Shown here: in pieces, positions 15,698-23,500 of the stretch
Position numbering within the stretch: position 1 is the stretch's first letter
Layout of the letters: each line of letters opens with the position of its first letter
NCBI GenBank assembly: GCA_963768975.1
Contig: CAVYKB010000009.1
Coordinates: 310,001-374,000, forward strand
Direction: 5' to 3'
From: CADCTB01 sp963768975
GTDB lineage: Bacteria > Actinomycetota > Acidimicrobiia > Acidimicrobiales > AC-14
DNA: 64,000 nucleotides
Translations under genes and position numbers: made by a program
The notes under the pieces: model-generated
The model's database searches: none
What the model was told of the DNA's origin: nothing
What the model saw: the letters and a program-made list of their open reading frames with translations, nothing else

Positions 15698-17014
15698 CTA
15701 CTCGTTGGCGGTTGCCCTGCCGCGGCAGGCCCGCGACAGGGTGACACTCCCGATCACCGCAGCCACCGCGGATGCGGCCAGGACGCCGATCTTGGCTGCG
15801 TCCTGGAGCGAGCCGGGGTCGTAGGCCAGCTCGGCGACGAACAGCGACACGGTGAAGCCGATTCCGGCCACGGTGGCGATGCCGATCACCATCTTCATGT
15901 TCGCTCCCTCGGGCAGCCGGGCCACCCCGAGGCGGGCGGCCAGCCACGCCGCGCCGGCGATGCCCAGCGTCTTGCCGACGACCAGGCCGAGCATGACGCC
16001 GAGGGTGACTGCGGTCGCGCCGGGGACGTCGAAGGCGTCGGCCCTGATGGCCACGCCTGCGTTCGCCAGGGCGAAGATCGGGACGATCACGAAACTGGAC
16101 CACGGGTGCAAGATGTGGCCGAGCCGCTCCGCCGGCGACACCGCGTGGCGGGCCAGCCGGCGCATGGTCTCCAGCTCGTGCACGCTCGGCGGGTCCCGGA
16201 GGTCGGCCGCCCACTCCCGTGCCACCGACGCCGGCAGGAAGCTCCGGGCCGGAGTGAGCAGGCCGAGGATGACACCGGCGATCGTGGCGTGGACGCCGGA
16301 CGCGTACGTCGCCAGCCACAGGCCGGCGCCGAGGATCAGGTAGGGGGTCAGCACCAGGACGCCGGCCCGGTTGACCAGCACGATCGCCACGATGATCAGC
16401 GCGGCGAGCAGGAGGAACTGGGGTTGGAGGCCCGAGGAGTAGAACGCGCCGATGACGATGATGGCGCCGATGTCGTCGACGATCGCCAGCGTCAGCAGGA
16501 ACAGTTTCAGGGACGCGGGGACCTTGGACCCCAGCAGGGCGACGATGCCGACCGCGAACGCGATGTCGGTGGCCATGGGAATGCCCCACCCCTTGGCGCC
16601 GGCGCCGCCGGCGTTGACGAGGAAGAACAGGGCCGCGGGCACGACCATCCCGCCGAGGGCGGCGATGGCCGGCATGGCTGCCGTGCGGGGGTCACGAAGC
16701 TTGCCGTGCACCAGCTCCCGCTTGATCTCCAACCCTACGACGAAGAAGAACACGACCATCAGGGCGTCGTTCACCCAGTGGTGCAGGTCACCCTCCAGGA
16801 CGTATCTGCCGAAGTTGACCGTGATGTCGGTGTGCCAGAGCGACTGGTAGGCGGCGCTCCACGGGGAGTTGGCCCACACCAGGGCCACAAGCGCCGCGAC
16901 CAGGAGCAGAATGCCCCCTGACGCTTCGGTTTCCAGGAACTGGCGGACCGGCAGGGGGAGCCGGCGGCCGGGGTGGGGTTCGGCCCGTTGCGTCTCGTCG
17001 GTCTGGGTTGCCAT
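15698..17014 (-). CDS. nhaA: Na+/H+ antiporter NhaA
   Basis: A 438-residue membrane protein with the NhaA pattern throughout: LETEASGGILLL near residue 25, VNDALMVVFFFVVGLEIKRE (about 75-95), GWGIPMATDIAFAVGI, and LAIVDDIGAIIVIA-like LAIVDDIGAIIVIG with the Asp-Asp pair required for ion binding. It exchanges Na+ for H+ to protect against salt and alkali. ATG 17014 has GGAG about 12 bases upstream. The last 25 residues are basic and extend the family core. It lies about 100 bases downstream of corA on the same strand. Confidence 0.95.
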   Translation of the reverse strand: MATQTDETQRAEPHPGRRLPLPVRQFLETEASGGILLLVAALVALVWANSPWSAAYQSLWHTDITVNFGRYVLEGDLHHWVNDALMVVFFFVVGLEIKRELVHGKLRDPRTAAMPAIAALGGMVVPAALFFLVNAGGAGAKGWGIPMATDIAFAVGIVALLGSKVPASLKLFLLTLAIVDDIGAIIVIGAFYSSGLQPQFLLLAALIIVAIVLVNRAGVLVLTPYLILGAGLWLATYASGVHATIAGVILGLLTPARSFLPASVAREWAADLRDPPSVHELETMRRLARHAVSPAERLGHILHPWSSFVIVPIFALANAGVAIRADAFDVPGATAVTLGVMLGLVVGKTLGIAGAAWLAARLGVARLPEGANMKMVIGIATVAGIGFTVSLFVAELAYDPGSLQDAAKIGVLAASAVAAVIGSVTLSRACRGRATANE

Positions 17015-17118
17015 GCGCGGAGGTCTCCTGGGTGCTGCGGACGTTCGATTTGCCGACCAGGCCTGCCGGCACTTCGCCACCCAACTGTGGCGCGGCCAGT
17101 GTGCCATCCGCCGGGCCG

Positions 17119-18066
17119 CTAAAGGTAGTCCCGCCTCCGGAACACGAGGTAGCCGACCAGGGTGATCACGAGCATGATGCCGAGCGCGAAGGGCATTCCG
17201 TATCGCGACCCGAACTGGGCAGAGTGGGTGAAGTTCATGCCGTAGACCCCCGCCACAAGGGCGGAGCCGAGCAAGATGGCGCCCCACGACGTCGTCTTCT
17301 TCATATTGGCGGTGAGCTGGTTGGCGATGACGGCGAGATGGGCGTCGGTGCCGTTGCCCACGAGCTCCCGCTGGGTGTCGATCACGTCGATCACCCGCAT
17401 GATGTGGTCGTAGACGTCCATGAGGTGGAGGAGGGCGTCGGAGTCGACCCACTCCACCTCCCGGCGGACGAGGGCGGCCACGACGTCGCGCAAGGGCGCC
17501 ACCACGTGGCGCAGGTCGAGCAGCCGGCGCCGAAGCTCGTAGAGCTCCTGCTGGACGGCATACTCGTCTGAAGCGGTCTCCGCGAAGATCCGGTCTTCGA
17601 CCGCCTCGATCCGATCATCCAGGTCGTCGGTGGCATCCACGTGGCCATCGACGAGCGCGTCGAGGAGGACGTATACGAGGAAGCCGGCCGTCACGTCGTG
17701 GCCTCGGGTGCGCTCGTAGCGGGCGAGCGGTCCCTCGATCGGCCATCGTGCGCATGCCTCGCCCTCCTCCCGCACGGTGATTAGCCAGTTGGCGCCGATG
17801 ATGAAGTCGACCTCCACGAGCGTGGCGGAGTAGGCGACGACGAGCGCGTGAGTGTTGTAATGCTCCAGCGTCGGGCGCGGGTGGCGCTCGCGGATGTCCT
17901 CCACGATCAGCGGGTCCAGTTGGAACGATTCTCGTAGCAGGTCAAGCTCGGAGTCGTCGGGGTCGACGGCGTCGACCCACACCAGGCGGTCGTGGTCGAG
18001 CGCCCGCCCGACGTCGAGGAGGTCGATCTCTTTGGCGTTGCCGGCGTACAGGCGGGCGGAGATCAT
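17119..18066 (-). CDS. corA: CorA-family Mg2+/Co2+ channel
   Basis: A 315-residue protein with a large N-terminal cytoplasmic domain and two C-terminal membrane helices joined by the signature YGMNF (about 279-283). The last helix ends in the basic RRRDYL typical of the family. CorA pentamers take up Mg2+ and related divalent ions; some homologues export Zn2+ (ZntB has GxN). A perfect 13-bp inverted repeat lies 48 bases upstream of its ATG and may be its control element or the terminator of the preceding operon. Confidence 0.93.
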   Translation of the reverse strand: MISARLYAGNAKEIDLLDVGRALDHDRLVWVDAVDPDDSELDLLRESFQLDPLIVEDIRERHPRPTLEHYNTHALVVAYSATLVEVDFIIGANWLITVREEGEACARWPIEGPLARYERTRGHDVTAGFLVYVLLDALVDGHVDATDDLDDRIEAVEDRIFAETASDEYAVQQELYELRRRLLDLRHVVAPLRDVVAALVRREVEWVDSDALLHLMDVYDHIMRVIDVIDTQRELVGNGTDAHLAVIANQLTANMKKTTSWGAILLGSALVAGVYGMNFTHSAQFGSRYGMPFALGIMLVITLVGYLVFRRRDYL

Positions 18067-18113
18067 CGATCGGACGTCATCGGGTCAGGCCGTGCGAGCG
18101 GCCACGCTTCGAT

Positions 18114-18149
18114 GGTAGTGCCCTCCGGCGCAAGCTGGAGGGCACTACC
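18114..18149. repeat. Perfect 13-bp inverted repeat upstream of corA
   Basis: GGTAGTGCCCTCC (18114-18126) and GGAGGGCACTACC (18137-18149) are exact complements around a ten-base loop. It lies between the end of the second PII gene and the start of corA, both on the minus strand. No U-tract follows on either strand. It could be a factor-assisted terminator, an operator or a leader hairpin. Confidence 0.8.
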
Positions 18150-18275
18150 CCGCTTGATCCACACCGAGCGTGGCAAGGGCTACGTCACCCGACCGTGCTC
18201 CACCACCTCGACATCCTGGTCGCCTCCGGTCGGCCGAGGCCGCCGGTCCCGCAACCGGAAGGGTGACGGGAGCGA
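18150..18275. other. Intergenic, no gene seen
   Basis: Between the inverted repeat and the PII stop I see no supported gene. One plus-strand frame reads VLHHLDILVASGR, but it lacks a start and any family match. Confidence 0.4.
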
Positions 18276-18617
18276 TCAGACGGCCTCGCTACCCATCTCG
18301 CCGGTCCGCACCCGAAGGAGACGGTCGACATCGACGACCCACACCTTGCCGTCACCGATCTTGCCGGTGTAGGCGCACTTGCGGATCATCTCCATGACCC
18401 GCTCCGCGTCGTCGACCAGGCAGAGCACTTCGAGCTTCATCTTGGGCACGAGGTCGACGGTGTACTCCGAGCCCCGGTAGGTCTCGGTGTGGCCGCCCTG
18501 GCGGCCATAGCCCTTGACCTCGGTGACGGTGAGGCCCTGAACGCCGATGTCCTTGAGCCCCTCCTTCACTGAATCGAGCATCTGGGGTTTGATCACAGCG
18601 GTGACGAGCTTGATCAT
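18276..18617 (-). CDS. glnB: Second PII nitrogen regulatory protein
   Basis: A 113-residue PII protein starting MIKLVTAVIKPQML. The T-loop is GGHTETYRGSEYTVDLVPK with the modifiable tyrosine at position 52 (equivalent to Tyr51), and the C-terminal signature TGKIGDGKVWVVDV is intact. It differs clearly from the PII at 7107-7445 (for example KGYGRQGGHTETY against RGFGRQRGHTEVY), so the two are paralogues rather than a recent duplication. The ATG overlaps the upstream transporter stop (ATGA). It probably gates that transporter. Confidence 0.93.
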   Translation of the reverse strand: MIKLVTAVIKPQMLDSVKEGLKDIGVQGLTVTEVKGYGRQGGHTETYRGSEYTVDLVPKMKLEVLCLVDDAERVMEMIRKCAYTGKIGDGKVWVVDVDRLLRVRTGEMGSEAV

Positions 18618-20017
18618 GAGCTTGCTCCTGTCGGCACGGCGGTGGTCCGGCCGTCCGTCCGGGTGGGCGGCATGGCCGGCGTGGTGTCGGGCCCGTAGCC
18701 CGGAGCGCCGTGCTCCAGGACGTCGAGGCCGGCCAGCTCCTCCTCCTCGGAGACCCGGAGGCCGATCGTGGCCTTCAGGACCATGAAGAGGATGCCGGCG
18801 GTGATGGCGACGAAGGCGGCGATGGCGACTACCCCGATCACCTGGCTCACCAGCTGCGACGTGCCGCCGCCGTAGAAGAGCCCCTGCTGCCAGAAGTCGG
18901 TGTCCTCGGTGGCGAAGAGGCCCACGCAGATCGTGCCGAAAGCCCCACACACGCCGTGCACCGAGATCGCGCCGACGGGGTCGTCGATGTGGATGCGGTC
19001 GAAGAAGAACACCGCGGCCACCACGATCACACCGGCGGCACCGCCGATGATGATGGCGCCGATGTTGCTGACGGCGGCGGTACCGGCGGTGATGCCGACC
19101 AGGCCGGCGAGCATCCCGTTGGCCGTCATGGCCACATCTGGCTTCCCCGTCTTGGCCCATATCGCCAGCATGGCGGTGATGGCGCCGGCGGCGGCGGCCA
19201 GGGTCGTCGTCACGGCAATGCCGCCGATGGCACCGTCGGCCGCCAGTTCGGAACCGGGGTTGAACCCGTACCAGCCGACCAGGAGGATGAACGTACCGAG
19301 GACGGCATATGGGATGTTGTGCCCCAGGATCGCCCGCGGCTTTCCATCGGGCCCGTACCTTCCGAGCCGGGGACCGAGCACGGCGGCGCCCATGAGGGCG
19401 GCGACGCCACCGACCATGTGGACCATCGAGGACCCGGCGAAGTCGTGGAACGGCGTGGAGAGGCCCGCCAGCCAGCCGCCGCCCCAGTTCCAGTGGACGA
19501 CCACCGGGTAGATAACGGCCGAGATCCCGATGGAGTACAAGAAGTAGCTCTTGAACTTGGTGCGCTCGGCCATGGCGCCCGAGACGATCGTCGCTGCGGT
19601 GGCTGCGAAGGCGACCTGGAAGATGAAGGTTACCGGCACGGTCAGCGTGCCGTACTGGAACGCACCGTCGCCGAGGAACCAGCCGCCGGTGCCGAAGAAG
19701 TCGTTGCCGCCGGCGCCGAAGGCGATGGCATAGCCGACGGCGAAGAAGGCGAGGGCGCCGGCGGAGAAGTCCATCAGGTTCTTCATCATGATGTTGGCCA
19801 CACTCTTGGCCCTCGTGAGGCCGGCCTCGACGAGGGCGAAGCCGGCCTGCATGAAGATCACCAGTACGGCGGACACCAGCACGAAGACGTTGTCCAGGTT
19901 GACCTGGACGTCCTCGGCCGTCGTCGTGGCTTCTTGGGCCCAGGCCGCACCTCCTCCGGACGCCATCACGGCGCCGGCAAGAACTGCGCCGACTGCCAAC
20001 TTCGGAGCTCGCGTCAC
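18614..20017 (-). CDS. amtB: Ammonium transporter with N-terminal signal/extension
   Basis: A 467-residue Amt protein. Unlike the first transporter, it has an N-terminal extension resembling a signal peptide (LAVGAVLAGAVMASGGGAAWAQ, residues 7-28) before the NVFVLVSAVLVIFMQAGFALVEAGLTRAKS core. It also carries FAGSSMVHMVGG, WYGFNPGS and a long C-terminal tail. This is the AmtB/NrgA subgroup that keeps the longer periplasmic N-terminus. GTG 20017 is the start, with AAGGA upstream. A GlnR-like box lies 60-85 bases ahead of it, and the PII gene overlaps its end. Confidence 0.93.
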   Translation of the reverse strand: MTRAPKLAVGAVLAGAVMASGGGAAWAQEATTTAEDVQVNLDNVFVLVSAVLVIFMQAGFALVEAGLTRAKSVANIMMKNLMDFSAGALAFFAVGYAIAFGAGGNDFFGTGGWFLGDGAFQYGTLTVPVTFIFQVAFAATAATIVSGAMAERTKFKSYFLYSIGISAVIYPVVVHWNWGGGWLAGLSTPFHDFAGSSMVHMVGGVAALMGAAVLGPRLGRYGPDGKPRAILGHNIPYAVLGTFILLVGWYGFNPGSELAADGAIGGIAVTTTLAAAAGAITAMLAIWAKTGKPDVAMTANGMLAGLVGITAGTAAVSNIGAIIIGGAAGVIVVAAVFFFDRIHIDDPVGAISVHGVCGAFGTICVGLFATEDTDFWQQGLFYGGGTSQLVSQVIGVVAIAAFVAITAGILFMVLKATIGLRVSEEEELAGLDVLEHGAPGYGPDTTPAMPPTRTDGRTTAVPTGASS

Positions 20018-20075
20018 ACCAGCCGTCCTTTCGTTGTCCTGAGAAAGGACCGTACGCAGCGGGTATGTCGCCCCT

Positions 20076-20102
20076 GTCTCGGCCTTATGAACGCTTTGTT
20101 TC
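20076..20102 (-). promoter_or_regulatory. GlnR-like operator upstream of second amtB
   Basis: On the minus strand GAAAC (20102-20098), TTCAT (20091-20087) and GAGAC (20080-20076) are each separated by exactly six bases. This matches the last three boxes of the GlnR consensus GaAAC-N6-GTnAC-N6-GaAAC with three mismatches in fifteen. It is weaker than the site before the first amtB but has the same geometry and position. Confidence 0.55.
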
Positions 20103-20107
20103 CCGAC

Positions 20108-20397
20108 TCACTTACGGGGGATGGCGGTGATCCAGTACTCCGCCGGCTCGGGGCCGGCGGTCCCAAAGCGGGCGTTCACCAGGTAGAAGCTGTTGCCGAA
20201 GCGGCATCGTCGTCGGCACGTCGAAGTTCTCCGACGTCAGCTCGTCGACGATCTCCCCGGATGTCGCCCGGCCCGGCCGGTGCGTCGACCACGAGCTCGC
20301 GCTCTCCGGTCAGGACGTCGACGGCCATGATGTCGCCATTCGCCCGGGAGCCCGAGTAGACGATCGTGCCCGGGCCCGAGGCGTGAGCATCCGGGTC
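20108..20397 (-). pseudogene. Remnant of an SMP-30-like beta-propeller protein
   Basis: Minus-strand pieces in three frames line up as one protein end. The first is DPDAHASGPGTIVYSGSR with DIMAVDVLTGERELVVDAP. The second is IVDELTSENFDVPTTM. The third is FGNSFYLVNARFGTAGPEP followed by AEYWITAIPRK and TGA at 20110-20108. This resembles the last blades of SMP-30/gluconolactonase-like proteins. Two frameshifts (near 20250 and 20190) and loss of the N-terminus make it nonfunctional. The first piece starts in frame directly after the sugC stop codon. Confidence 0.65.
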
Positions 20398-21579
20398 CTA
20401 TGCCGGGGCCGGCTGGCGCAGGTCACGGGTGAGGTTGTCGCCGCTGGACGGGTCGAAGAGGTGCATGCGGGTGGCGTCGAACCAGAGGTCGGCCTCCTGG
20501 CCCTTCTCGATCCGGCTGGCGGTGTCGAGCGAGACCACCAGCTGCGTCCGCAGCGATTCGCTGTCGAGCTCCCGGGCCAGGCTCTTCAGCCGGTCGGTGA
20601 CCTCGGCCGGAGCCTCGAAGGGGATGTAGGCGTAGAGCTCGTTGCCGAGCCACTCAGTGACGTCGACCTGGGCCTTGAAGGTCACCCCCCGGTCCCGCTC
20701 GCCGGCGTCGATCATGGCCGCGTCCTCGAAGTGCTCCGGCCGGATGCCGGCGAGGAGCAGCTTGTTGCCACCGATGCGCGCGCACACTTCACGCGGCAGC
20801 TCGACTCGGGCGAAGGGGAGGACGACGGCGTCCTCCTCCACCGTGGCCGGCAGGAAGTTCATCGGCGGGGAGCCGATGAAGCCGGCGACGAAGAGGTTGA
20901 TCGGCCGCTCGTACAGCTCTCGAGGTGATGCGACCTGCTGGAGCAGTCCTTTGCGCAGCACCGCCACCCGGTCGCCCAGGGTCATGGCCTCCGTCTGGTC
21001 GTGGGTGACGTAGACCGTCGTGATCCCGAGCCCGCGCTGCAGGCGGGAGATCTCGGTGCGCATCTGGCCCCGCAGCTTGGCGTCGAGGTTCGACAGCGGC
21101 TCGTCGAACAGGAACGCCTGCGCCTCGCGGACGATGGCGCGACCCATGGCGACCCGCTGGCGCTGCCCACCGGACAGCTGGCTGGGCTTGCGCTCCAGGT
21201 GCTCGGTGAGTTCCAGCGTGCGCGCTGCGTCCTCCACCTTGGAGCGGATTTCCTCGTCCGGGCGCTTCTGGAGGCGCAGAGGGAAGGCGATGTTCTCGTA
21301 CACGCTGAGGTGCGGGTAGAGGGCATAGTTCTGGAAGACCATGGCCAGGTTGCGTTCGCGAGGCGCCATCTCGTTGACCCGTTGCCCGCCGATGAGCAGG
21401 TCACCGGAGGTGATGTCCTCCAGGCCGGCGATCATGCGCAGGAGCGTCGACTTCCCGCAGCCCGAGGGGCCGACGAGGATCATCAACTCTCCGTCCTCGA
21501 TATCGATGCTGACGTCGTTGACCGCGTGGAAGCCGTCGCCGTAGATCTTGACGAGGTGCTGGATGCTGATCGCTGCCAA
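20398..21579 (-). CDS. sugC: Trehalose/sugar ABC importer ATPase (SugC/UgpC/MsmK type)
   Basis: A 393-residue ATPase with Walker A GPSGCGKST (about 38-46), signature LSGGQRQRVAMGRA, Walker B FLFDEPLSNLDAKLR and a C-terminal TOBE/MalK-type regulatory domain (from about 235). It energises a carbohydrate importer. The start is TTG 21579, four bases after the sugB stop; no ATG fits the conserved N-terminus (AAISIQHLVKIYGDG). Gene order lpqY-sugA-sugB-sugC matches the mycobacterial trehalose recycling system, which is why I use these names; the substrate is not proven. Confidence 0.92.
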   Translation of the reverse strand: MAAISIQHLVKIYGDGFHAVNDVSIDIEDGELMILVGPSGCGKSTLLRMIAGLEDITSGDLLIGGQRVNEMAPRERNLAMVFQNYALYPHLSVYENIAFPLRLQKRPDEEIRSKVEDAARTLELTEHLERKPSQLSGGQRQRVAMGRAIVREAQAFLFDEPLSNLDAKLRGQMRTEISRLQRGLGITTVYVTHDQTEAMTLGDRVAVLRKGLLQQVASPRELYERPINLFVAGFIGSPPMNFLPATVEEDAVVLPFARVELPREVCARIGGNKLLLAGIRPEHFEDAAMIDAGERDRGVTFKAQVDVTEWLGNELYAYIPFEAPAEVTDRLKSLARELDSESLRTQLVVSLDTASRIEKGQEADLWFDATRMHLFDPSSGDNLTRDLRQPAPA

Positions 21580-21583
21580 TGCG

Positions 21584-22420
21584 CTACCCCTTGACTGCGC
21601 CGGCGGTGAGGCCGGCGACGATGCGACGCTGGAACAGGAGAACGAGCACCACGACCGGGATGGTGACGACCACCGCGGCTGCGGAGATGGCGGCTGCCGG
21701 CCGCTGGAACTGAGAGGCGCCGGTGAAGAAGGCGAGGGCCGCCGGCACCGGCCGGGCCGCGTCAGTGGAGGTGAGTGAGATGCCGAAGACGAAGTCGTTC
21801 CAGGCGAAGAAGAAGGCGAGGATGGCCGCGGTGAACACCCCGGGCGCGGCCAGGGGGACGATCACCTTGCGGAACGCCTGCCACGGCGTGGCCCCGTCGA
21901 TCTGGGCGGCCTGCTCCATCTCCCAGGGGATCTCCCGGAAGAACGCCGAGAGGGTCCAGATCGACAGCGGCAGGGTGAAGGACATGTACGGGATGATCAG
22001 GCCGAGCCAGGTGTCGTAGAGGCCGATCGAGCGCCAGATGTCGAACAGCGGTCCGACGAGGGAGACCGCCGGGAACATGGCGATGGCCAGAGCCAGCGAC
22101 AGGATCAGCTTCTTGCCCGGGAAGTCGAGGCGGGCGATCGCGTAGGCCGCCACCGTGGCGATCATCACGGACAGCAGGGTGGCGATCAGGGAGATGAAGA
22201 TGGAGTTGCGCAGGGCGCTCGTGAACAGCGGCGTGTTGAAGACCGTGCGGTAGTTCTCCAGCGTCCAGCTGTCGGGAAGGAACTTCTGGTTGTTGATGCC
22301 CGACTCGGGCTTGAAGGACAGCGACAGGATCCAGACGACGGGCAGCAGCGTCCAGATGATCACCAGGAGGGGGCCGGCGTAGGTGCCCAACCGGCTCCGC
22401 CACGTCGCGTGCGCGCTCAC
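21584..22420 (-). CDS. sugB: Sugar ABC importer permease (SugB-like)
   Basis: A 278-residue MalG-type permease with six membrane segments. The coupling EAA loop reads EMEQAAQIDGATPWQAFRKVIVPLAAPG (about 190-217). GTG 22420 overlaps the sugA stop by four bases. Together with SugA it forms the membrane channel of a sugar importer. Confidence 0.92.
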   Translation of the reverse strand: MSAHATWRSRLGTYAGPLLVIIWTLLPVVWILSLSFKPESGINNQKFLPDSWTLENYRTVFNTPLFTSALRNSIFISLIATLLSVMIATVAAYAIARLDFPGKKLILSLALAIAMFPAVSLVGPLFDIWRSIGLYDTWLGLIIPYMSFTLPLSIWTLSAFFREIPWEMEQAAQIDGATPWQAFRKVIVPLAAPGVFTAAILAFFFAWNDFVFGISLTSTDAARPVPAALAFFTGASQFQRPAAAISAAAVVVTIPVVVLVLLFQRRIVAGLTAGAVKG

Positions 22421-23343
22421 CTGCCGCGCACCGTGCTCAAGTCCACTTTGAACCCCCTGATGAAGATGGCGGCGATCAGCACGACCGACAGGAACAGCAG
22501 CACCGACACCGCCGATCCCAGGCCCAGGGCCGTGCGGCTGATCATCTGGCGGTAGGCCAGGAAGGACACCGTCTCGGTCTTCTGGGCGCCGGCCGTCATG
22601 ATGAAGACGTTGTCGAACAGCCGGTAGGCGTCGAGGGTGCGGAACAGGACGGCGACCATGATTGCGGACTTCATGTTGGGCAGGGTCACCCTCGTCAGGC
22701 GCTGGCGCCAGCTGGCGCCGTCGACCTTGGCCGCCTCCTGCAGCACCTCCGGGACCTGGGCCAGGCCGGCCAGGAGGAGAAGCGACATGAACGGCGTGGT
22801 CTTCCAAATCTCCGAGAGGCAGATCACGAAGATCGACGACCACCTCCCGCTGAACCAGGCGTAGTCGCCCAGGTTGAACCAGTTGTTGACGAACCCGGAG
22901 TCGAGGGCGAAGGCGTACTTCCAGGCGAAGGCGGAAACGACGGTGATGATGCCGTAGGGGATCAGGATCGAGGTGCGGACGATCTTCCGGCCGAAGACCA
23001 CGCGGTGCATGACCATGGCGAAGCCGAAGCCGATCACCAGCTCGACGGCCACGGTGATCACGGTGATCACGACCGTGGTGAAGACCGTCTGCCACCACAG
23101 CGCGTCGGTGAGGACGACGCCGTAGTTGCGCAGGCCGATGAACTCCCGGGCCGCAGGATCGGTGAGCCGGTAGCTGAACAGCGACAGGTACAGGGCGTTC
23201 AGCATCGGGTAGGCGGTGACCGCCAGCATCACGATCACCGCCGGCGCCGTGAGCTTCCAACCCAGCCGGCGCTCGCTGCGGGCCCGGTCGGTGACCGCGG
23301 TCGGGATGCCGACCGCCGGCCCCGCAGTCAAGGTATTGGTCAC
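22417..23343 (-). CDS. sugA: Sugar ABC importer permease (SugA-like)
   Basis: A 308-residue MalF-type permease with six membrane segments. The EAA loop is VLQEAAKVDGASWRQRLTRVTLPNMK (about 205-230). GTG 23343 is the start. The 157-base gap to the lipoprotein gene upstream is GC-rich with inverted repeats (CGGAG...CTCCG), which may lower permease expression relative to the binding protein. Confidence 0.92.
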   Translation of the reverse strand: MTNTLTAGPAVGIPTAVTDRARSERRLGWKLTAPAVIVMLAVTAYPMLNALYLSLFSYRLTDPAAREFIGLRNYGVVLTDALWWQTVFTTVVITVITVAVELVIGFGFAMVMHRVVFGRKIVRTSILIPYGIITVVSAFAWKYAFALDSGFVNNWFNLGDYAWFSGRWSSIFVICLSEIWKTTPFMSLLLLAGLAQVPEVLQEAAKVDGASWRQRLTRVTLPNMKSAIMVAVLFRTLDAYRLFDNVFIMTAGAQKTETVSFLAYRQMISRTALGLGSAVSVLLFLSVVLIAAIFIRGFKVDLSTVRGR

Positions 23344-23500
23344 AGAAGGCGTCCTCGGTTGTATCGCCGGCGGCTGCGATCACCGCCGGAGGCGGTCCCG
23401 TCAGATGCCGGCCAAAGAGGAACGGCGGAGGTCGGCCGGCTCCGCCGGACGGCCGCAGCGCAGCTGCCTCGGTCGAACGGAGCGAAGCGAGTGAGACCGA
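23344..23500. other. Intergenic gap within the sugar importer operon
   Basis: No gene is seen. CGGAG...CTCCG and two CGGCCG blocks near 23425-23450 can form a hairpin. This is the usual place for partial termination between a binding-protein gene and its permeases. Confidence 0.4.
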
